NCBI GenBank assembly: GCA_037179385.1 | Contig: CM074194.1 | Location: 2,373,001 to 2,437,000, forward strand | Length of the DNA: 64,000 bases | Source: Holothuria scabra | Taxonomy: Eukaryota > Echinodermata > Holothuroidea > Aspidochirotida > Holothuriidae | Reading direction: 5' to 3' | Shown: piece after piece, positions 12,401 through 22,565 of the stretch | How positions within the stretch are numbered: the stretch's first letter is position 1 | Layout of the letters: the number at the start of each line of letters is the position of its first letter | The notes under the pieces: generated by a model | What the model was told of the DNA's origin: nothing | What the model saw: only the letters and a program-made list of their open reading frames with translations | Databases searched by the model: none | Translations under genes and position numbers: made by a program

Positions 12401-15400
12401 GGTCAAAGGTCATTTGGGATCACGAGAGGTCAATAGGTAAATTCCTTAGAAATTGCTTGTAAACACGGATTCTCAAGAAGAGTAAGTGTGACTAATCTCA
12501 TATTTGGTGTGTGCATTGGCCATATTGAGTAGATGATCCCTATTGTTTTTGGTGCAGGTCAAAGGTCATTTGGGGTCATGAGAGGTCAAAAGGTCAAAAC
12601 TTCGTAAACACGATATCTCAGGAACGGTACATGTGACTGTGCTCATATTTGGCGAGTGTATTGGCCATATTGAGTAGATGTTCCGTATTGTTTTTGGTGG
12701 AGGTCAAAGGTCATTTGGGGTCGTGAGAGGTCAAAAGGTCAAAACTTCGTAAACACGGTATCTCAAGAACGGTACATGTGACTGTGCTCATATTTAGTGT
12801 GTGGATTGGTCATATTTAGTAGATGATCCCTATTGATTTTCCCAAAGGTCAAAGTTCATTTGGAGTCAGCATGTTTAAAGCCTGACAAGCTTTCCTGCAC
12901 AGTCTTTCAAGAAAGGTCACTTGTAGGGTCCTGTAACTTGTCATGTAGATGGCACATAGTGAATACATGGTCCCAGAAGTTTTTGGTGGAGGTCAAATGT
13001 CATTTGGGTTCACGACGGGCAAGGGGGATCTCAAGATTGGATGCCTTGCATGTGTACTTTGTGGGCACATTATGGAGCCCTGCTAATTGAAAAACATTGC
13101 AAAGCAATGTCAATGTGAAAAAAGGCCTTACATTTCAGCAGCAAGGAATCACTAAGCCTTTTGGCTTTCTGGTTGGAAGGATATTCAATGTCTGGATGTC
13201 CCCTTTTTAGCTATTTTTTTTATAAAAAAGGAATGGTTTTAAACTGAGATTGTTTTACCAAGGCATTACGGAAGCCACCATGGAATCCAACGGAATACCT
13301 TAGTAGGCTTTAGACCCCATGTGCTGAAGCAAAATGTGCCTATCCCTAGACTCAATTTCTCACCCATAGATATGTTAAAATCTTGTCTTCCTGCACTGGT
13401 ATACAGTTGACCCAAAATGAAGTGCTTGTTTTTCTGTGTTCTAAAAGAGAGCCATTCTTGTGTTAGTGCCCTGGATGACAGGCATTCCCCTTCCCCCTTT
13501 GAAACTGGAATACAATGTGTTGGATTCAGGGGCCTTTGCTGTCCTTAGTTCTTTTGCAATGGTGTGATGATGAAGTATTTTACAGGTGTTGGAAAGTTTG
13601 AATGGAGAAGCAGCTTTTTGTCACTTAGCATGAGCTGGAGAATGTTGAGGATACATGGACAATTCTTTGTCTTCCTTAAATCATTTAGATGTTTGCTTTA
13701 TACATTCTTTTCAACCCAAGAAAGTCTTTTCAATATAGCTTGCCATGTATCACTAGATGACTTTTTGAAGGTCTTGTGGCACTGTTGAATCCTAGACAGA
13801 GCTTTGTCAGTTCTGTTTGATGTTTGAAATTTGAGTACGCTTGCTGAATCTTGCCAATGGCTACTACAGAGCTTCCAAGTCTTTCTGATTCTGCAGAAGA
13901 CTTCCTGAAAATTTCACCTCCAAACATGCAAAATAAAAAATCTTCCTGATTGGAAACAGATTTTCCCCCATTGAAATACACACAAATCCCTGAAATCTTC
14001 CTGATTTATTAGTTAAATCTCCGTGATTTCAAGACCTCAATGTTGGCAGCTCTGCTACTATAGTCTCTTGTCCCACTAAAGATGGAAAACTTACTGTCTC
14101 GAAATTTTCTTTGTTTGTTGATGTGAATGGTAGGTGCACTTCACATTCACAAGAATATCATTTTGTCAGCTGACAGAAGTGTAAAAGCATCCTTCTTGTG
14201 CTCCTGATCCACCCATTTCTCATGTGATATCATGTATGATGTTTTCTCTTCCAAGGCACTCTAGCCCCATCCTCATCCTCATCTAAAAAACCTTGTTGTA
14301 TTTTACTCTATATGGTATTGTCTGTTTGAGATACGAATGTGACACAATACAAAACAAATGTCAAGATATGTTGGTTTGATCTATGAAAATGTAATGTATA
14401 TTTGTGATATTTAGAGGGAAACGATGCATGACCCGAGGCTTAATTTTGAGAGTTATCGAGTTGTTTGTGACTATCCCAATTTGTGAGTAGTCCTCAAAAT
14501 AATTTGAATGAAGCCTTTGGTAGTATACAATAGTTTTGTTTAATTACAATTTATATTTCCCCTTTCCCTTAAGAGAATCATATAATAAACTGTAAAAACT
14601 AAACTTCCTCTTAACAGATCTTAATCTGTTATAATACCTAAAAGTTTGAATGCTGTTCACAAGGGTATCATTGCATGTAGTAGCATCAAGATATGGACAA
14701 AGAGAGAAATATAAAATCAGAAGAGAAATCAGAATAAATAATATTCAACTTCTCTTCGATGTGCTTGTGAATGAATCAGATATGATGTTACACAGCAGTT
14801 CATTCCAAACCTTAGCAGTAGCGTTGTGATGATATTACTTGCTAGAAATGTTATTAGTACCTTAGGGAATTACCGGTTGATTGAAATCACTGAAAGATGT
14901 AAGAAGTCTCACTGGAACATGTTGTGTGAAGTAGTCAGGCAAGTGTCATTTTGGAAAGATTTATATATGAAGAACGGAAATTGTAAGGCAATGTAGATGG
15001 ATCAGAAGTGGGGCACATTCAACATGCTAACAGCAACAATGATTGTAGCTGAGCTGGAATGGAGAGATTGAAGGCCACAAATGCAAGTTGATGAAAATTT
15101 GCCATATTGTTTGTGAAAATTATGTATAGACCAGGTAATTGTCACTAGCAATAAATAGGAGGGATGCTCTTGGTCATTTAGTTTATAGTTTGGGTGGGGG
15201 AGGGGGGGAGGGATAACACAACTGGAAAAAATTTACTGTTTGGGATTAGTCGAGCTAAGACATTACAAATGATTAATTCAATTGAGCTGCAGCTGTTGCA
15301 GCCATGTTTTTTTCTGATACCAATTACAATAGGTTTAAACAGTTAAATGTAGAATTGACTTATTGTACCCTTCATATTACTGAAAATTACTTTCACAAAA

Positions 15401-18400
15401 AAGACTTTTATTTCAGTCTGTCTCAATACCCAGTCACATAAAGATTGCAATGGCTCTTCACCTCTTCAGTAGGCATTTGTTATTCTAGCTAATGTCAGTG
15501 GGGTCTGTGAAATAACCGTACATGTGTCACATTGGTTTGCATTGAGATTGTATAGAATGAAGTACATCAACACACTTCTTGGTAATATGTGCCTGATCAA
15601 GATCTCAATATGAGGACAGATATTTCACTTGTCCACAAGTGAACAGCCAATTGTGCTATGATATTTGCTGTGCACAGCTTAAATTTGTAATGGGTTTAAA
15701 GTTGATTGGCTGGTTGCAAGGTAACATGTTGTGGTGCATATGTTTCGGGGACTGATGTATTCCTTTTACACAGTAGTGTAACATAAGTGCATGACAGATA
15801 TCTCCAATGCAGGTAACTGGTTAAACAGGTGTAAATTAATTGTACTAGTGTGATGTGTAGGAACAAAATAGGAAAATATGGCTGCCTTAGGTCTTGATAT
15901 GGTGCTTCATTGAACACAAATGAGTAGGAAAACCAAGGGCTTTAACATATTCAACTTAAAGACAGCCATTTCAGTCTTGTACAAAACTGTTGAAACACCT
16001 GACATTTTTACATTTTCGTAGTAATTAATCTCTATTGCCAATATTATGTTAAATGCCCCCCCTCCCCCCAACACCTCTGTAAGAATGTTGAACTTTGAAG
16101 AAAATGGGTTTGGTCAGGTGGAGTTCTACAGCTTAGTGTCCAACCAGTTGGTTCTAGTTGAGTCAGTTGAAGAAAATGGGCAGCTGTTATTTAACCTTGT
16201 TCTGACTCAGCTTTGCTGGAGGGGAGATAGGCCTTCTAAGGAGTCTTGTCCAAGATAGCAGCTTTAGTGCTTTTTCCCTCAAAAGGTCAGTTCAGGTGGG
16301 GAAGGTAAGGTGTTCGTCAGTTAAAAATTTGATCCAGCCAGAGATTGTTTCCAGAATCTCCTGGCAGCTATCTTCCTTGCTCAATTTCCAAATCCCTTTT
16401 CTACTTTATCGTAGCTCCAGGTAAAGGCATCCAGGTTCTGATTTAGTATTTTGTGTAAATTCCCTGAGAGTGCCTTTTCACATAGGATTGGTCAAAGGTT
16501 TGGCACTTGAAAAGAATTGAGGCCTTGAAGTTTGGTTTTGCACTCATTCTGTAGAAATGAAGATATTTTTGATAGGCAGTATCTGTGCTTAACACTTTGG
16601 TTTAGTCATAATTTTGTAGCAGCACTTTACGGTCATTAGAGTTTAGTATTGAAGATCACCATAGTATGTTTCCATGTCATGATGCAGTAATCTGCATTTT
16701 TTATTGCAGGGCATAGATGAGAGGGGAGATGAAACATAGTCTGTGTCATTAACCCGGCCTTCTCCCCCCCCCCCTTCACGAGGAAGAGATGCTTAAAGGG
16801 TAAACATGATAAAGACCTTAAGGATGGAGAAAAAGTAGTGGGTGTAATACAAAAGTCACCGCCTCCTCCACTCCTCAACGTCATTACCTCCACCCCTCCC
16901 ATCCAAAAATAGCCATTGTAGACTTCCAATAATCCTGTAAACTTGTTAAATACCATTTGAACAAGTCCGTTCTATTTAAAAAATCTGTCTGGTAACTGCT
17001 GCTTGTGTGGTCAAGGAGGCTTGAGTAAGATGAGGAATGAAAAATAAATTTTACCTGTTGTGAAGCTGTGAAGCAGTTTATGTGTTGGTTCTGTACAGTA
17101 GTATGCAAAATTGAATGTTATCATTGTTTAATGCCTGACTGTTCCTTAACTTGCCATCTCTCAGATATTGTTGATATTAAGCCTGCCAACATGGAGGATT
17201 TAACAGAAGTGATCACCGCTGCTGAGTTTCACCCTCAAGAATGTAATGTGTTTGTGTACAGCAGTAGTAAAGGTATCATTAGGTTATGTGATATGAGAGA
17301 AGCAGCACTATGTGACCAAAGTAGCAAAAGTAAGTACCTTTTGAAGATGATTTTCTGAGCTGGAATTTTGGTGCATACTATGCTGGGTGTGTCTGAAATC
17401 ATGGGAGATCATGTGATTTGTTTTCATAGTTACTTGAAACCCATTTGTTTTATGTGGTTCCAAATTACTTTGTAGGGAAGTACTTCATGATTTGGTATGC
17501 TTGAGCACTTTGGTTTGTAATTCTTCATTTCCCTAGTGGCATTATGGAAAGGGTATTTTATCTATATCATAAAGGGCTCTCTGAAGAAATGTGAGCCTAG
17601 GGCTGGAAATTCTTAGAAGACTGACATATTTCTGTCTTTGAGGCATTTGAAAAATTTATTTCACTTGCCTGAAAGATGTTTTCACCAGAACATAAAGTGA
17701 AGGAATAATCCAATATTTTTGAACTCTGGCACCTGAAGCCCTATTGGTCATGTCATAACATAGTCATGATTCTTACAATGTCATCATATTGCTTGTGGCC
17801 CTGTTGGTTACATCTCTAAATGGATTCACAATTCATACATTGGCATCATGATCCACTTACGAATTTTAAGATGCACCCTGTAACCACCAATCCAGTAGTG
17901 AGTCAATTATCCATCATGTTTGTCCAAGTTGTGACTTAGGGCATGTCACAGTTTCCGACTGTCACATCAAAGGTATGGGTGGCATGGTCCTTTCATACTT
18001 TACAGGAAACATGATGAAAAACTATGAAATGTTGGGTCAGTTTTATGACAGAGGGGTGCATCAATGCATAAAATTGTTTGATGCCCCCTAATACAAACTA
18101 AGATGGACCTCTCCCAGTGGCCAGAGGATGGATGCATCTTACTCTTACAATTGATAATAGCACAACTTACATAGGCAAATGGATCTCAGTTCTTATATAC
18201 ATAGGACAGTGTTAAAAACAGTGCCAAAAGAACACAGATTAAGTCTCTTAAATATGATTTTGTACTTACTTTGTTCAATATTCAAAGATTTACAAGGATT
18301 CTTGGTTCCATAAAGTAGATTTGGTACTAGCCTCATGGCTCAGAGTTGTGATTCTGATGCCTTATAGTATCCCAGTGTAGCAGGTAATAACACAATACCA

Positions 18401-21400
18401 TTGGGTCTTTCATTGTACACTGAAACTAACCTCCCACAAAGATTTTATAGTAACTAGCCCAGGCAAGCAGGCTCACATATTTCTTGAGTTTTGATTACCA
18501 TGTACTACCAGGACAAGCAGACTCAAAGTTTTATCTCCCTGTGAAATATTTTTTGCAAGTGACACAATAGAATGAAACACAACTTGTTAGAATGGTGGAT
18601 CAAACTGCTTAAAGCTTTAGTACATGTGGTAGATGAGCTGTGTACTAGTAATGAAGATGTGTAGTATTTATTGCTTAACAAACCAGAGCAAAGTTTGTTT
18701 AATTTTATGCATGGATCGGTCACTTTACTTTAAGAAAAATGAGACATTGATTTGCAGACTTTCATGAGTTTGAGAGACTCTTTTTGTTTGCCTTGGGTTA
18801 ACTTGAATGGAATTTGAGGTGGCAATATGAGGAAAACACCACTAGCTTGAGGCCACCATGTACGTATACATGTGCAAGTACATTTATCGGCATCTCGGTA
18901 AAATGTTTGGTCTTACCTAGGGGGTGTTATTTGCAAAGAGATCCATTAGACAGTTAAACTTATGCTAATGCTGAAAAACGCGAGGAGGTTATCCTTGATT
19001 AACCACCTGTTCGTCTGAAATAATTCTTTTCTCTTATCTGAAGTCTGGTATTTGATATCAATATGACTTCCATGAAAAAATGTTTTGATAGGTAGGTTGC
19101 CACTACCACCAAAAGACCTTGTTTTTATGAAAGGAATAGGACTTGAAGAATAAAAAGTAGCAAATTTGAAGTAATTTATTCCAGTGACATCATGGGCTTA
19201 TAGAAAGTGAAGTAAGTCCTCATGCTGACATATCTTTTTGATGTATCATTGTGTCCTCTGACATCCAGACAAAGCGGATCTTAGGACACCAGCAATAAAG
19301 TGCCAAAAATTTAAAATTTTGTAATTTTTTTGTAGTCTGGCTTGTAATGGTTTTGTGCATAATTTGAAAAAGTGTCTGGTTACAAAAAACTGATTTCAAT
19401 TATAAAATAATCGTGAAAGCATTAATATTTCTATGTACGGTAGGGTATTGGAATTGTTCAAGTTTGACATATGTCATTAGTATGTGAAGAAAACTTAACA
19501 GGTTTGAAACAATTTGATGAATTAAACAAATCAAGTCAAAATAAGTTCGTTGAGGTGGCGAGCTGCCAGTGTTGAAAAAATCTATCGACTGACTCTAAAG
19601 GATTTGGTCAATTAATTAGCTGAAGTAAATTGTTCATGCTGGTTTGCTAGTAGTGATGTACTTAAAAGATGTCTAACATATAAATTTGCACTTCATACTC
19701 CGCAAACATTTTAGATGATTAAAGCTGATTTAAACTATTTTTGACTTTCAGTTTTTGAAGAGCCTGAAGACCCTAGCAAGAAATCCTTCTTTTCGGAGAT
19801 AATTTCCTCCATATCAGATGTTAGGTTTAGTCATAATGGACGCTATTTGATATCACGTGATTATTTATCTGTCAAAGTTTGGGACATTAAAATGGATTCG
19901 ACACCTGTTGAAACGTTTCCAGTCCATGAATACCTAAGAAGTAAACTCTGCTCCCTTTATGAGAATGACTGCATTTTCGATAAATTTGAGTGTGTATGGA
20001 ATGGTAATGATAGGTGAGTTTACGTCATGATTGTTTGTTCACTTTGTTTTTGTCTTATATAACAAATGTTTGTCAAACAATTAGGAATTATTTTTGAAGA
20101 CAGCTTTCTGTGTAAACAAGTGCCAGTTCATCTTGTTAAAACTGTTGTGAACATTTTTTTGTGCCAAAGTACACACATTTGATCTAAAATGTCATTTGCT
20201 GAATTTGCAAAATTTAAGAGGAAGAGTTTAAGCAAGAAATGGTTTTGTTGAAAAAAGAACTTAAGATGAGCATTTTGGGGGGGGGGGGGGATTTTTGTTC
20301 AGCTTTTGTGTGTGATCTAGATCTTTTTTGTTGCTTGTAGTAAAGTGGAAGCATTGATAATAACTAAGGCTTTTTTTTGTACTTTCCAATCTACTGTTTT
20401 GACTTTTACATAGACTGGGACATGAGTTACCAGGACAAAAAGTGTTTGCCTCCCAAGAAGGAAGTAAAATTTTGGAACCTTCTTTATCTATTTTCTTGTA
20501 CTAAAATAAAAAATTTCACTCTATTGCCAAAATTTCTCTTGAAAAATGCAAAGTCTGTTTCGCTCCTCCTTACCTCTTATTTACATATGTATTTCCCCTA
20601 ATTGCCTAACAATACCCATCTGGCAGACTCTTAGTACAGGTGGCACCCTAGCCCTTCCAACTATCTCACCAGCTCATTCCTCTATTGCCATGCTTGCAGT
20701 GAGGACACACGCGTTTCGAGCTGCTAGCTTGCCTTTTGGAATTCACCCGTCTGTTTCTTCGAGACTTTCAAGACATTTGGTCATCGTTTCTCCAATTTCA
20801 GATAAAGATAAAGAGTCACCCATGCCTGATTTTCAAGCTTGTCAAAATAAGGTGCATGTAAATTATTAGGAACATCATATTCAGATTATGTGTAAAATTT
20901 GATCGGAGACAATTTCAGTCTAAGGATACATTATTACAATGTCATTCATGCCTCATTCAAGCTGTACTGAAAGTATGAATTTTTTGCTAATAGACCATTT
21001 TACAAATAGCAGTTAAAAAATATTGTAGGGTTGAGTTTTGCATGCATCATATTTATTAAGAGAAAAATACCTTTACCAAAATGATGTATGCCAAAATTCA
21101 ATCCCATAATCCTGTGTTATCAAGATTGGGAAAGAGGTCTGTATAATAACAATCAGAACAAAAATAAATGCAAATGTTACTTAAGTAGTTTTGTTGTGTA
21201 AAGATGGTATACTATGGTTATGTTTTCCTGAATAGGAGACATGGGGGGTAGTGATATTTTTTACAGCAGTTGGAAAAATATCAGTCATGTTCGAAATATT
21301 ATTTTGTGCTCCTGTAATTAGGTTTGGTAAAATACATCTCGTAATTTGTGTTGTAAACTGAAAAACACTTTTCATTTTTTCCCACAGTGGTATTATGACA

Positions 21401-21673
21401 GGTTCCTATAACAATTTCTTCCGAATATTTGATCGCAACACGAAGCGCGACATCACCCTTGAGGCCTCTAGGGAAACCATCACTCCGATGCAGGTGCTGA
21501 AACCAAGGAGAGTCAGCACAGGCAACAAGAAACGGAAAGATGAGATAAGTGTAGATAGTCTAGATTTTAACCGCAAAATTCTCCACACGGCTTGGCATCC
21601 GAAAGAAAATATCATTGCGGTTGCAGCAACGAATAACCTCTATATTTTCCAAGAGAATTTACCACCCAGCTAA
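3355..21673 (+). CDS. PPP2R2A: PP2A regulatory subunit B55 (WD40 beta-propeller), 3' six exons, 5' end outside the window
   Basis: This is the B-type (B55/PR55) subunit that directs the PP2A scaffold-catalytic core to substrates, including mitotic exit substrates of CDK1. Six coding exons join in frame: 3355-3452, 8059-8224, 9493-9783, 17165-17329, 19752-20013 and 21388-21673. Together they encode 421 residues plus a split first codon, against about 419 for the same part of human B55-alpha (447 residues). Every junction has AG/GT ends and matching phase, and the joined product follows the family from DIISTVEFN through the [11 protein letters not shown] and WHPKENII blocks to the end. Landmarks include [64 protein letters not shown] and [10 protein letters not shown]. 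Vertebrates have four paralogues; an invertebrate usually has one, so the A suffix is nominal. The missing N-terminal exon lies upstream. Confidence 0.97.
4866..5030 (+). repeat. Dispersed repeat, copy 1 (TTACCTCACC... family)
   Basis: The block beginning CTTACCTCACCTGTTTCACA, and a second block around CATTGCCAGTGGAATGCT, recur in the same order at 8868-9005. A weaker relative is near 20567-20660. The boundaries are approximate and the class is unknown. Confidence 0.6.
5125..5398 (+). mobile_element. Full-length tRNA-derived SINE with 13-bp target duplication
   Basis: The direct repeat ACTGATGTTGCGA (5125-5137 and 5386-5398) flanks an element of about 248 bp. Its head is tRNA-like: A box TGGTCTAACGG at 5147-5157 and B box GGTTCGCTTCC at 5190-5200. 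The anticodon-arm region CCTGTCACGCGG resembles tRNA-Asp(GTC). A tRNA-unrelated body follows (5208-5365) and the tail is (CTAA)n. Relatives occur at 29456-29681, 30547-30643 and 48068-48336. The A and B boxes would supply an internal RNA polymerase III promoter. Confidence 0.93.
6589..7904. mobile_element. Putative DNA element with GGTACC-rich terminal inverted repeats
   Basis: The left end reads AAGGTCTCATGGTACCACTG followed by further GGTACC motifs to about 6650. The right end (about 7838-7904), read on the other strand, begins GGGTCTCATGGTA and again carries repeated GGTACC. The termini pair imperfectly over about 55 bp and enclose about 1.3 kb. The interior has no convincing transposase; an open frame at 6253-6651 only straddles the left end. 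A target duplication is not clear. Confidence 0.55.
8059..8224 (+). CDS. PPP2R2A: PPP2R2 coding exon b
   Basis: The acceptor is AAATGTAG and the donor AATG|GTAAGT. The exon encodes 55 residues plus one base, spanning [20 protein letters not shown] and [11 protein letters not shown] to LLSTN. The last base G joins AT of the next exon to form the Asp of DKTIKLW. The first residues (SKTVDPP) are the variable stretch where B55 paralogues differ. Confidence 0.96.
8589..8602 (-). promoter_or_regulatory. Putative CTCF core motif
   Basis: On the minus strand the sequence is CCAGCAGAGGGCGC. It fits every position of the CTCF core CCASYAGRKGGCRS. CTCF is present in bilaterians, but a single motif match does not show binding. 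Confidence 0.45.
8866..9010 (+). repeat. Dispersed repeat, copy 2 (TTACCTCACC... family)
   Basis: CTTACCTCACCGGTTTCACA and the following bases match the copy at 4866. The downstream block TTTCATGCCACTGGCAAAAT matches its second block. The boundaries are approximate. Confidence 0.6.
9493..9783 (+). CDS. PPP2R2A: PPP2R2 coding exon c (central propeller)
   Basis: The acceptor is CCCTTCAG. The donor is A|GTATCC, weaker than the other donors in this gene. The exon encodes [14 protein letters not shown] through [23 protein letters not shown] and [12 protein letters not shown] to the split Asn codon. The acidic SADDLR region lies on the propeller face implicated in substrate binding in mammalian B55-alpha (family knowledge). 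Reading past the donor would add about 43 residues before a stop at 9914; the joined, family-like product requires splicing at 9783. Confidence 0.96.
10126..13172 (+). mobile_element. Composite repeat element: left hairpin, GT run, higher-order satellite, unique 3' tail
   Basis: From left to right: an 11-bp stem hairpin (GATTCCTTGCC at 10140-10150 with GGCAAGGAATC at 10158-10168), a GT microsatellite (10186-10215), 18 satellite monomers (10229 to about 12890), and a non-repeated tail ending in the small hairpin AAGCC-TTTT-GGCTT (13154-13167) and CTGG. The tail and last monomer recur at 32317-32794, which defines the right end. The left end is uncertain. TGGAAGAAGA on the left (about 10116) against TGGAAGGATA just after the right end may be a decayed target duplication. 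No reading frame for a transposition protein is present. Confidence 0.65.
10229..12890 (+). repeat. Satellite array, 18 monomers of 145 or 156 bp in 145-145-156 higher-order pattern
   Basis: The anchor GTAAACACG (or its variant) begins each monomer at 10229, 10374, 10530, 10675, 10820, 10976, 11121, 11266, 11422, 11567, 11712, 11868, 12013, 12158, 12303, 12459, 12604 and 12749. The spacings are 145 or 156 only; the 156-bp type recurs every third unit (446 bp), except for one extra 145-bp unit at 12158. The longer type replaces the AGGTCAAAACTTC junction with AGGTAAATTCCTTAGAAATT. Private variants recur 892 bp apart, so the last expansions copied six monomers at once. Confidence 0.95.
17165..17329 (+). 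CDS. PPP2R2A: PPP2R2 coding exon d
   Basis: The acceptor is CATCTCTCAG and the donor A|GTAAGT. The exon completes the split Asn codon, then encodes [32 protein letters not shown] and [14 protein letters not shown]. Its last base joins TT of the next exon to give Ile where vertebrates have Leu (before FEEPEDPS). Confidence 0.96.
17330..19751 (+). other. PPP2R2 intron, 2.4 kb
   Basis: Donor GTAAGT, acceptor TGACTTTCAG. I see no repeat or gene that can be supported here. Confidence 0.85.
19752..20013 (+). CDS. PPP2R2A: PPP2R2 coding exon e
   Basis: Acceptor TGACTTTCAG, donor AG|GTGAGT. It encodes [20 protein letters not shown], then [33 protein letters not shown] and KFEC to the split Ser codon. 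It is highly conserved with vertebrate B55. Confidence 0.96.
20014..21387 (+). other. PPP2R2 last intron, 1.4 kb
   Basis: Donor GTGAGT, acceptor TTTTTTCCCACAG. It contains a G run near 20277-20290 and a weak relative of the TTACCTC repeat near 20567-20660. The open frame at 20546-20869 lies over that repeat and is not supported as a gene. Confidence 0.8.
21388..21673 (+). CDS. PPP2R2A: PPP2R2 terminal coding exon with stop
   Basis: Acceptor TTTTTTCCCACAG. It encodes the end of the split Ser codon, then [29 protein letters not shown], a variable linker, [15 protein letters not shown] and the closing blade [16 protein letters not shown]...NNLYIFQ, then TAA at 21671-21673. The C-terminus has the usual family length. 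Confidence 0.97.
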
Positions 21674-22565
21674 AGGTCCTAACCTTTAGGTCGTCTGTAC
21701 AGTGTATTTTACTTTTGTTAGTTCCGTAAATGACGTACTATTGGAGTCTTTGTAGCCTTCCAAACATTGTGAAGTTGTCATCTCCATCGTGGTAAATTTG
21801 TTTGGGTTCTGCACTGAGAGTGAGGGAGGTATCAAGGGAGCATTTCATGTGGACGTAGGCACTCCTGAAGTTTCCTACAACTTAAGCAGTTTGCTTGGAA
21901 GAGATGGTGTTACACAGGGACAAGTCTTCTTCGTTCTTTAGGTGTGTCTTTTTGTAACTATGGACCTGCTTGTGCAAACTTACATTGATATGGACTGTTC
22001 ACTTATAATGTAGGATGTTGCCGAGATGGTAGATGGTAGCTTTACATTTCATAAACCCTAGATTCATGGAAGTATGGATTCATCCTTTTAAGGTCCTCCT
22101 AAAAATTTGTACATGTTGAGAATGTATCATGTACTGAGATTAATATGTAGACACGAGGGGGACACTGATGAATGGAGATACATATGTGTGTTTGTTTGCC
22201 TGATGGACAGAACTAACTGTGAATGTAGGGAGGCCAACAGGGACACCTTGGTATATGTCAAGAACATTGACAGAGCACTTTGTGGTCACTTATTAAAGAC
22301 ACCTGAGATTTTCCAAATGTCTATTTGATGGACTGGTAAATGCAAAGGCACTTGACATAGACAGATCGAAGGGACACTGTGACATTTGTCAATTAGACCT
22401 AGGACAAAGTGAAAACTGTGTCTTTTGGTGGAAAGTAGTGATGGATAAGTAAATGTGAAAGCTCCATGTCAGATTGACATGGTCAGTATGCAGACACAGT
22501 TTGCACACATTTGGAGGTGGTCACCTTGGTTTATATGAAATAAATCAAAATGACAGAGAGGGAAA
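21674..22565 (+). other. Probable PPP2R2 3' untranslated region
   Basis: This is a non-coding stretch following the stop. The first canonical AATAAA is at 22539-22544, and a second lies at 22943-22948. The true cleavage site is not visible; the end given is about 20 bases after the first signal. Confidence 0.5.
22539..22544 (+). terminator. AATAAA polyadenylation signal
   Basis: It is the first canonical signal downstream of the PPP2R2 stop, 866 bases away. A second AATAAA at 22943 could be used instead. Confidence 0.45.

Larger units (their letters stand above)
9784..17164 (+). other. PPP2R2 intron, 7.4 kb, hosting the satellite-bearing element
   Basis: Donor GTATCC, acceptor CATCTCTCAG. 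It contains the composite element at about 10126-13172. The remaining parts (9784-10125 and 13173-17164) show only homopolymer runs such as the G-rich stretch near 15190 and C runs near 16055 and 16770. I see no gene in them. Confidence 0.85.

Noticed and set aside
10229..12890. CRISPR array
   Set aside because: The units are 145-156 bp contiguous repeats without spacers, in an animal intron.
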